A DNA stretch of 64,000 nucleotides from Rhodoplanes sp963840055 (GTDB lineage Bacteria; Pseudomonadota; Alphaproteobacteria; Rhizobiales; Xanthobacteraceae). The position numbers were made by a program, and so were the translations under genes. Positions 6,637-15,667 of this stretch are shown piece by piece (positions within the stretch are counted from its first letter, which is position 1; the number at the start of each line of letters is the position of its first letter). Where the stretch lies: the NCBI GenBank assembly GCA_963840055.1, contig CAWIXM010000008.1, positions 186,001-250,000 of the forward strand, read 5' to 3'. The notes beneath the pieces are model-generated. The model was given only the letters and a program-made list of their open reading frames with translations. It searched no databases and had not been told where the DNA came from.

Positions 6637-8560
6637 ATGGCGATCGCCGGCGGCTGGATCAAGCCAATCAAAGGGCGCAATCGGACTCTCAGCGGGCCGA
6701 TCGCGCTCGTCTATGCGGCGACCGCCATCTTTTTCAGCCTCTGGTACCTCTACACCTCAGGCTTCGGTCTGGTCTCGACCGAGAGCAACCGCGGCCTCTA
6801 TCTGATGCTGACGTCGGTGCTGGTGTTCCTGCTCTACCCGGCGCTGCCGACCTCGCCGAATACCCGGCCAAGTCTATTTGATTTCGTCTGGGTGGCGGCC
6901 GCGGTCGTTTCGGTCGGCTACTGGATCGACCAATACACCGACTATGCCATCAACCGCGTGAGCGATCCCAATCAATGGGATTTCGTGATGGGCATCATCG
7001 GCATCGCGGTGATGCTGGAAACGAGCCGCCGCGTGCTTGGCCTCACCGTGGTGATCATCGCCATCGTCTTTCTTGCCCAACTCTATTTCGGCAAATATCT
7101 GCCGGGCAAGCTCGCCCATTCCGGCCTCGGCGTCATCCGCATCGTCGAATTCACCTTCTCAACCCAGGAAGCCATGTTCGGTGTGGTCGCCGCGACCTTC
7201 GCCACCTTCGTGTTTCCTTTCATGATCTTCGGCGCCTTCCTGGAGGGCAGCGGCGCCGGCCAGTTCTTCATGGAGCTTGGCACCTCGCTCACCGGCAAGT
7301 GGCGCGGCGGCCCCGCCAAGATCGCCGTTATGACCTCGGCGCTGTTCGGCTCGATCTCTGGCTCCTCGGTCGCCAACGTCGTCTCCACCGGCAGCTTCAC
7401 CATTCCATTGATGAAACGCATCGGCTTCGAGCCGCGTCATGCCGGCGCCATCGAAGCGATCGCATCGACTGGCGGCCAGTTCATGCCGCCGATCATGGGT
7501 GCCGGCGTGTTCATCCTGGCGACGCTGACCCAGACCGAGTACCTGAAGATCGCGTTGATGAACGTGATCCCGGCGTTCCTCTTTTTCTTATTCCTACTCT
7601 ACATGGTCGACCTCGAGGCGATGAAGAGCGGGCTCAAGGGGCTCGACGAGGAAGAAATCCCGCGCGTTTCCGCCGTGCTGATGCGCGGCTGGCACTATCT
7701 CATTCCGCTCGCAGTCGTGCTCGGCCTGCTGTTCATGGGCTACTCGCCCGACTACGGCGCCTTCTGGGGCACGGTGTCCGCCTTCGTGCTGTCGTTCAGG
7801 CGCAAGGAAACCATGATGGGGCCGCGCAAGGTAATCGATGCCCTGATCACCGGCGCGCACAACAACGCCTCGGCGGGCTCGGCTATAGGCACGCTCGGCA
7901 TCATAATCGGCGGCATCGTGTTGTCCGGGCTGGGACTCAAATTCTCCGCCGTGCTGATCGAGTTCGCCGGCGGCAACCTATTCCTCACCGTCGTGCTGGT
8001 GACCATCATCTCCATCATCATCGGCATGGGCTCCAGCACCACCGGCTCCTACATCATCCTGGCGGTGGTGGCGGCGCCGGCGCTGATCTCGCTCGGCGTG
8101 CCGGAAATCGCGGCGCATCTCGTCGTGTTCTATGCGGCCTGCCTGTCCAACATCACGCCGCCGGTGTGCGTGTCGGCCTATGCCGCCGCGGCGATAGCCG
8201 GGTCTGACCCGATGAAGACCGGGTTTGCCGCGCTCAAGTTCGGGGCCACGCTGGTGCTGATCCCGTTCAGCTTCGTCTATGCGCCGGAACTGCTGCTTTA
8301 TGGCTCGGCTTTCGACATCGTGAGCGGCGACGCTCGGTTACCTGCTCGGCTATCTGGCGCTCGCCATGATGGTGCAGAATGCCGAGCCGGTGCGCGGGCC
8401 GATTGCGGTTTGGCAGCGCGCAGCATTCGCGGTGGCGGCATTTTTCCTACTGTTTCCGACCAGCATCTGGATCGATCTGCTCGGACTGGCGTTGCTCGCC
8501 GTCGGCTGGGCGCCGTCGATCGTGGGAAAGCGGCAGCGGCTCGATCAAATCAACAGATGA
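6637..8560 (+). pseudogene. TRAP transporter fused (QM) permease with a 3' frameshift
   Basis: The product is a fused 4TM/12TM TRAP permease: N-terminal helices (FFSLWYLYTSGFGL, WVAAAVVSVGYWID), then the large-subunit signatures VVAATFATFVFPFMIFGAFL, FGSISGSSVANVVSTGSFTI, GGQFMPPIMGAGVFILA and SSTTGSYIILAVVAAPALI. After FVYAPELLLYGSAFDIV (about 8325) the frame is lost: the expected end (GYLALAMMVQNAEP ... DLLGLALLAVGW) continues in another frame to a stop at 8560, while the original frame reads unrelated arginine-rich residues to 8574. The shift affects only the last 80 or so residues, so partial function or a sequencing error are both possible. It partners the TAXI protein upstream. Confidence 0.82.
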
Positions 8561-8610
8561 TCTGTGATCCTTAGGCGCTCAAAAACGAAACGAGCAACGG
8601 GAACCAAGAC

Positions 8611-9507
8611 ATGAGACTTGTCAATTATGAAAGAGACGGCCAGGAGCGTCCGGGCGTTATCGTCAACGATTTTGGTGACATTCTCGACATTCAAAGCGTC
8701 ATGCCGGACATGGCGTCAATGAACGATTTTGTTGACGCAGGATATGAGGCAGTTGACCTGCTCGCAGGGCACTTAATGCAGTCCAAAGACAAAGGGGCCG
8801 TGATCCCTGCGGCCAGCGCCCGACTGCTCGCGCCGATAGCACGACCTCACCGCAACATCTTCTGTGTCGGAAAGAACTATCACGAGCACGCCAAAGAGTT
8901 CCACGACAGCGGCTTCGATGCGTCGGCGGGCAAGGATGCGATCCCCGAGCATCCGATCATCTTCTCAAAATCCTTTACGACAGTGATCGGGCCAAACGAG
9001 CCGATCCCGGCATCAGCCGATTGGACCAACTCCGTTGACTATGAGGCAGAACTGGCGGTCGTGATCGGGCGTGGCGGCAGGAACATCACGAAGAACGACG
9101 CGTACGAGCAGGTATTCGGCTACATGATCGTCAACGACGTCACCTCACGAACACGACAGCGCCAACACAAGCAGTGGTTCATAGGCAAGAACTTCGATGG
9201 GTTTTGCCCGATGGGGCCGTGGCTGGTGACAGCGGACGAAGTGGGCAATGTCGAAGAGCTTCAGGTGACGGCGAGGGTCAATGGCGAATTGCGCCAATGC
9301 GCGCTCGTCCGCGATCTCATTTTCGACATCCCGACGTTGATCGAGACCCTGTCACGCGCAATGACACTCAGGTCTGGAGACATTATCGCCACCGGCACTC
9401 CGGCAGGCGTTGGCATCGGGTTCGATCCGCCCAAATTTCTCAAACCGGGAGACCGGGTTTCGATTTCGATCACTAAGCTTGGTACGCTTGAAAATCCGGT
9501 TGCATAG
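8611..9507 (+). CDS. Fumarylacetoacetate-hydrolase-family protein
   Basis: A 298-residue FAH-superfamily protein: an N-terminal cap (MRLVNYERDGQERPGVIV), then the metal-binding fold with IFCVGKNYHEHAKEF, VDYEAELAVVIGRGGRNI (the conserved acidic ligands), NDVTSRTRQ, GKNFDGFCPMGPWLV and GDIIATGTPAGVGIGF. Family members hydrolyse, decarboxylate or isomerise 2-oxo or 1,3-dicarbonyl acids, for example acylpyruvases and hydroxyhepta-dienedioate isomerases. It lies 36 bases after the end of the transporter genes on the same strand, consistent with breakdown of the imported acid. The exact reaction cannot be told from sequence. Confidence 0.85.
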   Translation: MRLVNYERDGQERPGVIVNDFGDILDIQSVMPDMASMNDFVDAGYEAVDLLAGHLMQSKDKGAVIPAASARLLAPIARPHRNIFCVGKNYHEHAKEFHDSGFDASAGKDAIPEHPIIFSKSFTTVIGPNEPIPASADWTNSVDYEAELAVVIGRGGRNITKNDAYEQVFGYMIVNDVTSRTRQRQHKQWFIGKNFDGFCPMGPWLVTADEVGNVEELQVTARVNGELRQCALVRDLIFDIPTLIETLSRAMTLRSGDIIATGTPAGVGIGFDPPKFLKPGDRVSISITKLGTLENPVA

Positions 9508-9928
9508 CGCGCCGGCAGCCCCCCATTATCCAGATGGGACGCAGACAACAGCGTAACGAATATCTCTTTTGCGGCGGTCCGGAAGTAAGGGTCGAGCTGC
9601 AAATGGCGGGCGCAGGGCATCGACCTTCCGCAGATGAAGGCAGACCGTCCGTGACCGATACGCCGCTCAAATGCCGATTTTTGACCCTGGCTGTTCTCTA
9701 ATTCCGGGTTTGCGGTCAAGCTCTCCTTCAAACATCCTTGCCGGGTCCAGGGTTCTCTCCGCGGTAGGGGGTATCCTCCGCATGATGGCGTAGGATGACG
9801 CTGGTGGATCAATGTTTGAAGCGCGATTGCTCTCTTGAAGCATCGTAAAGCCAGGGGCGATCTCACCACCGCCATCGTCCCGGCAGGGACGTCATCTCCC
9901 GCTGTTTGGCGGGAACTCGATAACGCGA
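9508..9928. other. Gene-free stretch, partly an IS110 3' flank
   Basis: No real gene is seen. The part from about 9720 to 9928 appears to be the non-coding flank downstream (on the minus strand) of the IS110 transposase tail at 9929-10006. The rest, 9508-9720, has no recognisable content. Confidence 0.45.
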
Positions 9929-10006
9929 TTATGCGCGTTGAGCTGCGACCTCCTTGGATGACCAGTTGAACTCAGTGCCATCGATCCACATCCGATGCAG
10001 GATGAC
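9929..10006 (-). pseudogene. IS110-family transposase, last 25 codons only
   Basis: On the minus strand VILHRMWIDGTEFNWSSKEV continues with AAQRA and a TAA stop. This is the C-terminal end of an IS110-family transposase; the complete copy in this window at 38058-39101 ends with the cognate VVLHRMWVDAKYF. Everything upstream is missing and the fragment abuts the 3' end of the DUF2254 gene. It is a relic of a second, diverged IS110 element. Confidence 0.65.
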
Positions 10007-10039
10007 GCCGTACTCATTTCACGATGGCCCAGCCGCATC

Positions 10040-11302
10040 CTATGCCTTGATCGCGGCCGCCAGCATTCGCACGCTGTTCTTTTCATCGTCCAGCCGCAGG
10101 TCGGCTTCGGCCCGCACCAGCGCCATAGCCGAATGGCGACGCGCGGCGGCTTTGAACTCGTCATCGCCCGAGACGACCAGCGCCCAGAACGATTTCTGAA
10201 GCCGGAGCTGAATTTCCAGCAAACCGGAACCGTCTCGCGCAATTGGCGCGAACACGTCGTCGAACATGTCGCCCGCACCAATCGATGGCACCCACACATT
10301 CGGAAAGGCCACCCCCTTGTCCGAAGCCTGGCTTTCGTAACGACTCCATTTGATGAAAAGCCGCACGGCACGCCCGATGACGTCGATCGCCGTCCCCGGA
10401 TCGTTCACGGCCGGCGACAGCGCCCGCGACGCGATCTCCGCCAGCACGCACAGGCCGAAGCGCGGGTCCTGGTCAAAGGTTCGCTCCGCGCCGACCGTGA
10501 ACGCCTTTGCCACGGCTTCCCCCATCTCTCCGGTCTCATCGCCGACGACCATCGCCACTGGCCGCGACGGATCAGCGAAAGCGCCTGGCAGCGCCTTGAC
10601 GAAAACCTGCGCGTCCCGCGTCTTCGCGCATTCCTGAAGCGCCGCGACATCGATGTGCTGCACATAACCGATCGGCTCGGCAAAGACAGGCAGCGCTGTG
10701 ACAGGCACGCCGGCCTCCCCGTGGCCAAACGGTCGCCCGCCGAGATAGGGATGCGCCAGCCGCGTCTCCATCGCCTTCCAGGTCGCTTCCTCGACCCGTT
10801 CGATCGTCTCACTGAGACGGCCGAACCGAGCGAGGTAGTCGATCCACCGCAGGATCGTCGCGGCGATGACGACGATCAGGCCGATCGTCACGACGAGCAG
10901 GATCGCGCGCCCCTGATCGCCATAGGCGCCCGTGCTCAGCGCGATGATGCCGACGAGGCTGAACAGGAACGAGCCGATGAAGGTGCCGAGCACGTTCTGG
11001 CTCGTATTGTCCTCCATCAGAAGCCGCGTGGCGCGTGGCGTCACGTTGGTGGTCGCGGCGCCATAGGCGGCGACCATGGTGCTGAGGGAGAAGACTGTGA
11101 CGGCGAGCATGCTCGACGCCAGGACGTTCAGGATGCCATCGATCGCCTGAGCGCCGATCTTGACGGTCCAGGCGTCGGGAACATAGGGCGGGAGCACGAT
11201 GCCGGCAACGGCGGTGGCGACGCCGACTATAGCCATCAGTGTCACGCGCAGCCAGAGCTTGCGCGCGAACAGCAGGAGCAGCCATCGCCAGCGCGATATC
11301 AT
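10040..11302 (-). CDS. DUF2254 membrane protein
   Basis: A 420-residue protein with four predicted N-terminal helices (LRVTLMAIVGVATAVAGIVL, SSMLAVTVFSLSTMVAAYGA, LGTFIGSFLFSLVGIIAL, AILLVVTIGLIVVIAATIL) and a soluble C-terminal half with CVLAEIASRALSPAVNDPGT and DEFKAAARRHSAMALVRAEA, matching the DUF2254 family of predicted inner-membrane proteins. No function is established for the family. I chose ATG 11302 (MISRWRWLLLLFARKLWL) over an in-frame start 93 bases upstream because the extra residues are arginine-rich and lie outside the domain. No co-oriented neighbour is close enough for an operon. Confidence 0.85.
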   Translation of the reverse strand: MISRWRWLLLLFARKLWLRVTLMAIVGVATAVAGIVLPPYVPDAWTVKIGAQAIDGILNVLASSMLAVTVFSLSTMVAAYGAATTNVTPRATRLLMEDNTSQNVLGTFIGSFLFSLVGIIALSTGAYGDQGRAILLVVTIGLIVVIAATILRWIDYLARFGRLSETIERVEEATWKAMETRLAHPYLGGRPFGHGEAGVPVTALPVFAEPIGYVQHIDVAALQECAKTRDAQVFVKALPGAFADPSRPVAMVVGDETGEMGEAVAKAFTVGAERTFDQDPRFGLCVLAEIASRALSPAVNDPGTAIDVIGRAVRLFIKWSRYESQASDKGVAFPNVWVPSIGAGDMFDDVFAPIARDGSGLLEIQLRLQKSFWALVVSGDDEFKAAARRHSAMALVRAEADLRLDDEKNSVRMLAAAIKA

Positions 11303-11783
11303 TCCGACGCCTCCAGCCCACGCGCATTGTTCGGCGTCAGCGCCTCGGCCAACAGTACGTCGAGGCGCGCCGCGACGAAACCGCCGCGCCAGCATTGACT
11401 GTCATTATGGCAATCTCCGCGTCGCGATAACGTCCAACGCTAGGGCCGTCGATGGCGATAATGTCGCGGGCGACAGCGCTAAAGGTTCAGGCGTCTCCCC
11501 CAAATGCGGATTTTGTTCTATCATCTGGTCCTCGCCGATAGCCGACGAGGACATGAAGGCGAGCCTCGGGTACACAAAAGCGTTGAGGGGGGGATGGGGC
11601 TTATCCCAGGGCTCGCCGGAGAGGGGATTTGCCCCTCTCGCGGGGGCAAACATTTCAATTGTGAGCTGGTTCCCCGCCCGCGTCTGTGCCGCCGGTACAT
11701 CCGCGGTCGAGCACGAGCAGGGCGGCTGCGAGGCACGCCTGCGTAGCCACCTATGTGGGAAGACGGCCCCCGTGCAAAGCAAA
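11303..11783. other. 480-base stretch upstream of the DUF2254 gene
   Basis: Long open frames occur on both strands but give proline/arginine-rich translations unlike any family. On the minus strand a 41-codon frame beginning MIEQNPHLGETPEPLALSPA ends just upstream of the DUF2254 gene and could be a leader peptide, but this is weak. No other element is supported. Confidence 0.4.
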
Positions 11784-11897
11784 GGCCCGGCGCTTCCCCC
11801 GGTATTCCCCCCGGGCGCCGGGCCAACCACGTGTGAGGTGGCGTTCTCGCGAGGAGAACGTAGAACCGTCGCACTCGAAAATTGACGGTTGGTTAAG
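11784..11897. repeat. Structured repeat, copy 1
   Basis: A 10-bp perfect stem (ggcccggcgc at 11784-11793 with gcgccgggcc at 11815-11824) is followed by accacgtgtgaggtg, the palindromic gttctcgcgaggagaac, and gcactcgaaaattgacggtt with a ggttaag end. The same order of parts recurs at 12046-12146. It could be an RNA-forming module, a MITE-like repeat, or the untranslated leader of the small-protein family found next to it. Confidence 0.7.
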
Positions 11898-11924
11898 CGG
11901 ATGGACCAGGGCGCGGAGACCAGG

Positions 11925-11975
11925 GCGACCGCATGTTGCCGAGCATCATCGGAGGGCCGGGGGGTCGGAGGGCAT
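11925..11975 (-). pseudogene. Decayed start of the CxxC small protein family
   Basis: From ATG 11975 on the minus strand the DNA reads MPSDPPALRMMLGNMRS, the counterpart of MPSPPGPPMTLGNMRS in the 87-aa protein at 3153-3416 (nucleotide similarity is higher than the protein reading because of a local shift). The zinc-ribbon part is missing. It lies between the two copies of the structured repeat. Confidence 0.5.
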
Positions 11976-12045
11976 GACGGCGAGCCGTGCGGCGCCGAGT
12001 GTCGGCGGACGCCTCCGGGCAGTCTTTTGCTTTCGGAATGAGAAG

Positions 12046-12146
12046 GGCCCGGCGGACTGGGCGGGCGCCGGGCCATGACCATGTGAGAGGTGCTCTCGTG
12101 GGAGAACAGAAAACAGTAGCGCTCAAAAAATTAACGGCCGGTTAAG
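12046..12146. repeat. Structured repeat, copy 2
   Basis: Same layout as 11784-11897: a ggcccggcg ... cgccgggcc stem (12046-12054 with 12066-12074), then accatgtgagaggtgctctc, gtgggagaac, and gcgctcaaaaaattaacggc followed by cggttaag. The final ttaacggccggttaa is a near-perfect palindrome. It differs from copy 1 mainly by a shorter hairpin loop. Confidence 0.7.
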
Positions 12147-12635
12147 TCGCCGCGCTCGGAATGTGAACCACTTCGAATTCACTACTTAATACCGTGAAGC
12201 GCTGGCGTTGGCCGAGGAACACGAGTTGCGCCCGCTCGCCGCCCACTGCCACCTCGGTCTCGGGAGGCTCCACCGGCGCGCAGCCAATCGTGCGCAGGCC
12301 GACGAGCACCCACCAGCGGGACGAGCTCACGCTCGGTTTGCGCGACCGCGAGCTCCTCCTTGCGGGCGCGAATATCCTGCAGCCGGGTGTGGGACGCCGT
12401 CTTGGTCGCGCGCCGGGCTTCATCCTTGAGAAAGCGGATGTTAGCCCTGCACGACATCGACCACGCGATAGCGCCCGCGCTCGGTCTTCGCGATCCAGCC
12501 GTCCTTGGACAAGCGCCGGATCCACTCCGGCGTGACCATCAGCAGCTTGGCGGCAACGTCGATCGTGATCGTGCCGGCCGCCTCGCCGCCGTTGAGCGGC
12601 TGCGCCGACGCCAGCTCTCTTGCTTTTTGGTTCAT
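12142..12635 (-). pseudogene. Nu1-like phage terminase small subunit, frameshifted
   Basis: From ATG 12635 the product (MNQKARELASAQPLNGGEA, IDVAAKLLMVTPEWIRRLSK, DGWIAKTERGRYRVVDVVQG) has the winged-helix start of Nu1-type DNA-packaging proteins that recognise phage ends. At about 12445 the frame stops, and the continuation (IRFLKDEARRATKTASHTRL, then ELAVAQTERELVPL) lies in another frame; after about 12310 a third frame (GCAPVEPPETEV to VVHIPSAAT) carries on to a stop at 12142. At least two shifts make it inactive. It belongs with the terminase, recombinase and methylase relics up to 16.3 kb. Confidence 0.6.
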
Positions 12636-12735
12636 CGTCTCGCGATGCCAGCTCTTTCTGAACGATCCTATCCGGTCGTGCGACGATGCGAACGGAGTGC
12701 CCGCCGCTGTGTTAGTTTCGGGCACCCGGAGTATA

Positions 12736-13461
12736 TCAACGGTTTAAGGGGACTCCCGTCACTTCCTCGGAAGGGTCAGGGCTGAGCCAATGATAAAGCA
12801 CCCCGCCGGCCGCTCCGCCGATCAGAGGCGCTATCCAAAACAGCCACAGCTGCGCAAGAGCCCAGCCGCCGACAAAGAGTGCCGGACCTGTGCTGCGCGC
12901 CGGGTTCACCGAGGTGTTCGTGACCGGGATGCTGATGAGGTGAATCAGCGTGAGCCCGAGCCCAATCGCAATCGGAGCGAATCCCGCGGGTGCTTTGCCA
13001 TGTGTCGAGCCCATGATGATGAAAAGGAACATCATGGTCAGAACGACTTCGGCGATCAGGCAGGCGACCAAGCTGTATTTGCCTGGCGAGTGATCGCCAT
13101 AGCCGTTTGCCGCGAAACCCTTGGCGAGGGTGAAATCCGCTGTTCCGCTCGCAATCGCGTACAGCACCGCAGACGCAATGATCGCGCCGACGACTTGCGC
13201 CACGATATACGGCACGACCTGACCTGGCGGGAAGCGGCGGCCGGCCGCGAGCCCGACAGTAACGGCCGGATTGAGATGGCATCCAGAGATATGGCCGATG
13301 GCGTAGGCCATCGTGAGCAAGGTCAGGCCGAACGCGAATGATACGCCGAGTAGCCCGATGCCGACCTGCGGAAAGCCGGCCGCGATGACCGCGCTGCCGC
13401 AGCCGCCAAAGGTCAACCAGAATGTGCCGATCGCCTCGGCCAAGAGTTTCCTGAACTCCAT
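12736..13461 (-). CDS. aqpZ: Aquaporin Z
   Basis: A 241-residue MIP-family channel with six helices and two half-helices. Both NPA boxes are intact (SGCHLNPAVTVG and NTSVNPARSTGPAL), and the order LLAEAIGTFWLTFGGCGSAV ... LIAEVVLTMMFLFIIMGSTH ... WLFWIAPLIGGAAGGVLYHW is that of AqpZ, the bacterial water channel of the inner membrane, at normal length. The R after the second NPA, part of the selectivity filter, is present. It stands alone between phage-like relics, so it was either carried in with the accessory DNA or is a fragment of backbone. A second, different aquaporin is encoded at 57314-58045. Confidence 0.92.
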   Translation of the reverse strand: MEFRKLLAEAIGTFWLTFGGCGSAVIAAGFPQVGIGLLGVSFAFGLTLLTMAYAIGHISGCHLNPAVTVGLAAGRRFPPGQVVPYIVAQVVGAIIASAVLYAIASGTADFTLAKGFAANGYGDHSPGKYSLVACLIAEVVLTMMFLFIIMGSTHGKAPAGFAPIAIGLGLTLIHLISIPVTNTSVNPARSTGPALFVGGWALAQLWLFWIAPLIGGAAGGVLYHWLSPDPSEEVTGVPLNR

Positions 13462-13631
13462 GTCGCCCTCTTTTCAAAAATGAATTTTGCGGGCGAGCTC
13501 GTCAAAATCGATCTCAACAACCCTCCCGCTCAAGTCTCATTAAAGAGGTGCGAAGCGCTAGGCAATTTACGGATCCTCGAGACCCGCAGTGACTAGTCGA
13601 AACGGGCTATTCTCAATCCCTGCGTTTGTGA

Positions 13632-13898
13632 TCACTTCCCGAGGGCATTGTCTGCATGCAGGAAAGTCTCGACCTCCTTGTCGAGGAGGAGACGGAAATT
13701 GGGCTCATTCTCGATCAAATTGATGAAGCACTCTTCGGCGTCGCCTTTGTATCCGGCGACCGAGGCATAGCCGTCGAAATGCTTGGCTTCCGCCGGATCG
13801 TTGACGATCTCGGGCTTGAGGCCGAGCGGCAGCCAATCCAAATCGCGTTCTCGGATCAAGCTGGGCACGCCTAAAATCCAGCCCTCCACCTGCGCCAC
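13632..13898 (-). CDS. Hypothetical protein, possibly 5'-truncated (88 aa)
   Basis: From GTG 13898 the product reads MAQVEGWILGVPSLIRERDL, then LPLGLKPEIVNDPAEAKHF and a C-terminal LLLDKEVETFLHADNALGK. Codon use fits the neighbourhood, and the frame stays open about 60 bases upstream (FAFLKPALAP) without a start codon, so the original protein may have been longer and cut by the junction with the methylase relic that begins near 13925. No domain recognised. Confidence 0.4.
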   Translation of the reverse strand: MAQVEGWILGVPSLIRERDLDWLPLGLKPEIVNDPAEAKHFDGYASVAGYKGDAEECFINLIENEPNFRLLLDKEVETFLHADNALGK

Positions 13899-13924
13899 TG
13901 TCCGCTCAGCCGGCGCCAGTGCGG

Positions 13925-14298
13925 GTTTCAGGAACGCGAAATATCGTCTGGCACATGGTCCGAAAGGACGGCGGTCCGGACGGCCGCGGCGTCGGATTTT
14001 ATTTCCGCAATGTCACCGAGCTGATCCTATTCGGCATCAAAGGGAAGAATGTTTGCACGCTTGCGCCCCGGACGACGCCAGGTGAATTATCTTGCCACTC
14101 GCAAGCGAGCATTCGCGCAAGCCGGATGAGCAGTACGACATCATAGAGGCATCCAGTCCGGGTCCGTACCTTGAGCTATTCGCGCGCGGGACACGAAAAG
14201 GCTGGGCCACATGGGGCAATCAGGCCAGCGATGGTTATCGGCCGACCTGGAAGACCTGCGCACATCACTCGCAGGCAGGCCTAATAGCTGCAAAGTGA
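13925..14298 (+). pseudogene. MT-A70-family adenine methyltransferase, C-terminal relic
   Basis: The residues NIVWHMVRKDGGPDGRGVGF, YFRNVTELILFGIKGKNV, then GRRQVNYLATRKR, and finally SRKPDEQYDIIEASSPGPYL with ELFARGTRKGWATWGNQ are the C-terminal half of MT-A70-type DNA/RNA N6-adenine methyltransferases. The catalytic DPPW half is missing at the 5' side. Two small indels break the frame, one extra base near 14063 and a two-base loss near 14108, so the three pieces lie in different frames. Such methylases are common in phages and integrated elements. Confidence 0.7.
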
Positions 14299-14351
14299 TC
14301 GATTAACGAAAGCTCGTTGATGGCGTACGTCAGCGGAACCGACATCTCATG

Positions 14352-14765
14352 TCAGCTGTTCGCCTCAAATCTTAGCAACCTCTGTTCCTGCCAGCCGACC
14401 GGAAACGGCTCCATCAGGGTCGCGAGGGTCATCTTCGCCGGATGCCGACCATCGAGAATCGCCTCGACGATCATCGGCGCGAGCAAGGTCAGGCGCAAGA
14501 TCCGGCAAACATAGGATTGGTTGATCTTCTCGGCTGCAGCAAGTTCGTTGATCGAGGCGTACTCGCCGCTCTCAAGCATGGAGCGCCAGCGGAACGCCCG
14601 CGCGATCGCCTTGACCAGTGCGCTGTCAACGCGTGCACGCTGCGGTGCCCAGGCCGTCGCGCCCTCGGGCACTATCATGAGCTTGCGCCCGCCGCGCTTT
14701 CGTAGGCGCAGCGGGATCTGGACCGTTTGCGTCTCGCCATCGCAAATCTGATCGGCAACCATCAT
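14352..14765 (-). CDS. Recombinase-associated hypothetical protein (137 aa)
   Basis: The ATG at 14765 overlaps the stop of the recombinase-tail frame (ATGA overlap), so the two are coupled. The product has a basic N-terminal part (RKRGGRKLMIVPEGA), then ALVKAIARAFRWRSMLESGE, INELAAAEKINQSYVCRILR (which reads as a helix-turn-helix), and TLLAPMIVEAILDGRHPAKM. Proteins of this kind are regularly encoded directly after DUF2924 and large serine recombinase genes in Hyphomicrobiales elements; a DNA-binding accessory role is inferred from the helix-turn-helix. The frame appears intact. Confidence 0.6.
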   Translation of the reverse strand: MMVADQICDGETQTVQIPLRLRKRGGRKLMIVPEGATAWAPQRARVDSALVKAIARAFRWRSMLESGEYASINELAAAEKINQSYVCRILRLTLLAPMIVEAILDGRHPAKMTLATLMEPFPVGWQEQRLLRFEANS

Positions 14766-15667
14766 GCGGCCCTCCGCGCATTGACGGGGCCAGGCTGCTC
14801 GCGCAGCTCGTAGACCAGCTTGGTCAGTCCCGCGGTGCGCAGGCGCACGTTCAGTCGATCGAGCTGCACATCGACGCGCTCGACCAACAGCTGCACGATG
14901 CGCGCCTGCTCGGCGGGGAAAAGCTCATTCCACAGCGGATCAAGCCGCTCCAGGGCTTCCCGCACCTCGCCCTCCGAAATGTCCTCCCCCAATTGCCGCG
15001 CCGCCTTCCACGTGCGCGCGACGATCTCGGGTGCGCGCAGCAACCCGCGCAGCTGATCGATGACCGCGGTTTCGATCTCGCCGGCCGGCACGCGTCGGAT
15101 CGGGCAGGAGTCGCCGTCCCGTTTCAACACATCGGTCGCCACGTAATAGCGATAGAGCTTGCCCCCCTTGCGGGTGTGGGCCGGTGTCATCGCTCGTCCG
15201 GTCGGACCGAAGATAAGGCCCCTAAGCAACGCCGGTGTCTGCGCGCGTGTGCGCATGGCGCGTTTGCGCGGGCTTTCGCCGATGATGTCGTGCACGCGGT
15301 CCCACAGCGGCCGCTCGATGATCGCCGCATGCTCGCCCGGATACGCGATCCCCTTGTGGACCGCCTCGCCGATGTAAACGCGGTTGTTGAGGATGCGGTA
15401 GAGGTAGCCCAGGTCCGCGGCAATCGCCTGCAGCCGCTTGATGGTTTCCGGCTTCAGCCCGCCGTACGCAAGCTCTTGCATGCGATAGGCGAGCCGGCTT
15501 TCGAGGAAGCGGCGGTTGTAGGGCGGCGGCTCTGTTTCGAACAGATCGCGCCACATCGTTTTGAGCGCGGGCGTGGGTGTGGTTTTCAGCGCAGCCACGC
15601 GGGCGATCACCGAGTTGGTCAGGGTTGCGCAAAGGCTGCGCCTCAGCACCGCATGTTCGCCGATCAT
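14762..15667 (-). pseudogene. DUF2924 protein fused in frame to a serine-recombinase C-terminus
   Basis: The first part (VIARVAALKTTPTPALKTMW, DLFETEPPPYNRRFLESRLA, ELAYGGLKPETIKRLQAIAA) is a DUF2924 protein. After ADLG at about 15412 it changes without a break into the distal recombinase part of a large serine recombinase (YLYRILNNRVYIGEAVHKGI, PGEHAAIIERPLWDRVHDII, GRAMTPAHTRKGGKLYRYY and a zinc-ribbon/coiled-coil tail to VNARRAA). Normally these are two neighbouring genes, so a deletion removed the recombinase catalytic resolvase domain and part of its middle and joined the remains in frame. ATG 15667 is a possible start. Integration activity must be lost; DNA binding by the tail could remain. 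Confidence 0.75.

Noticed and set aside
11405..12082. 225-codon minus-strand frame
   Set aside because: It runs across the structured repeat and the decayed small-protein start and has no domain; open by composition only.
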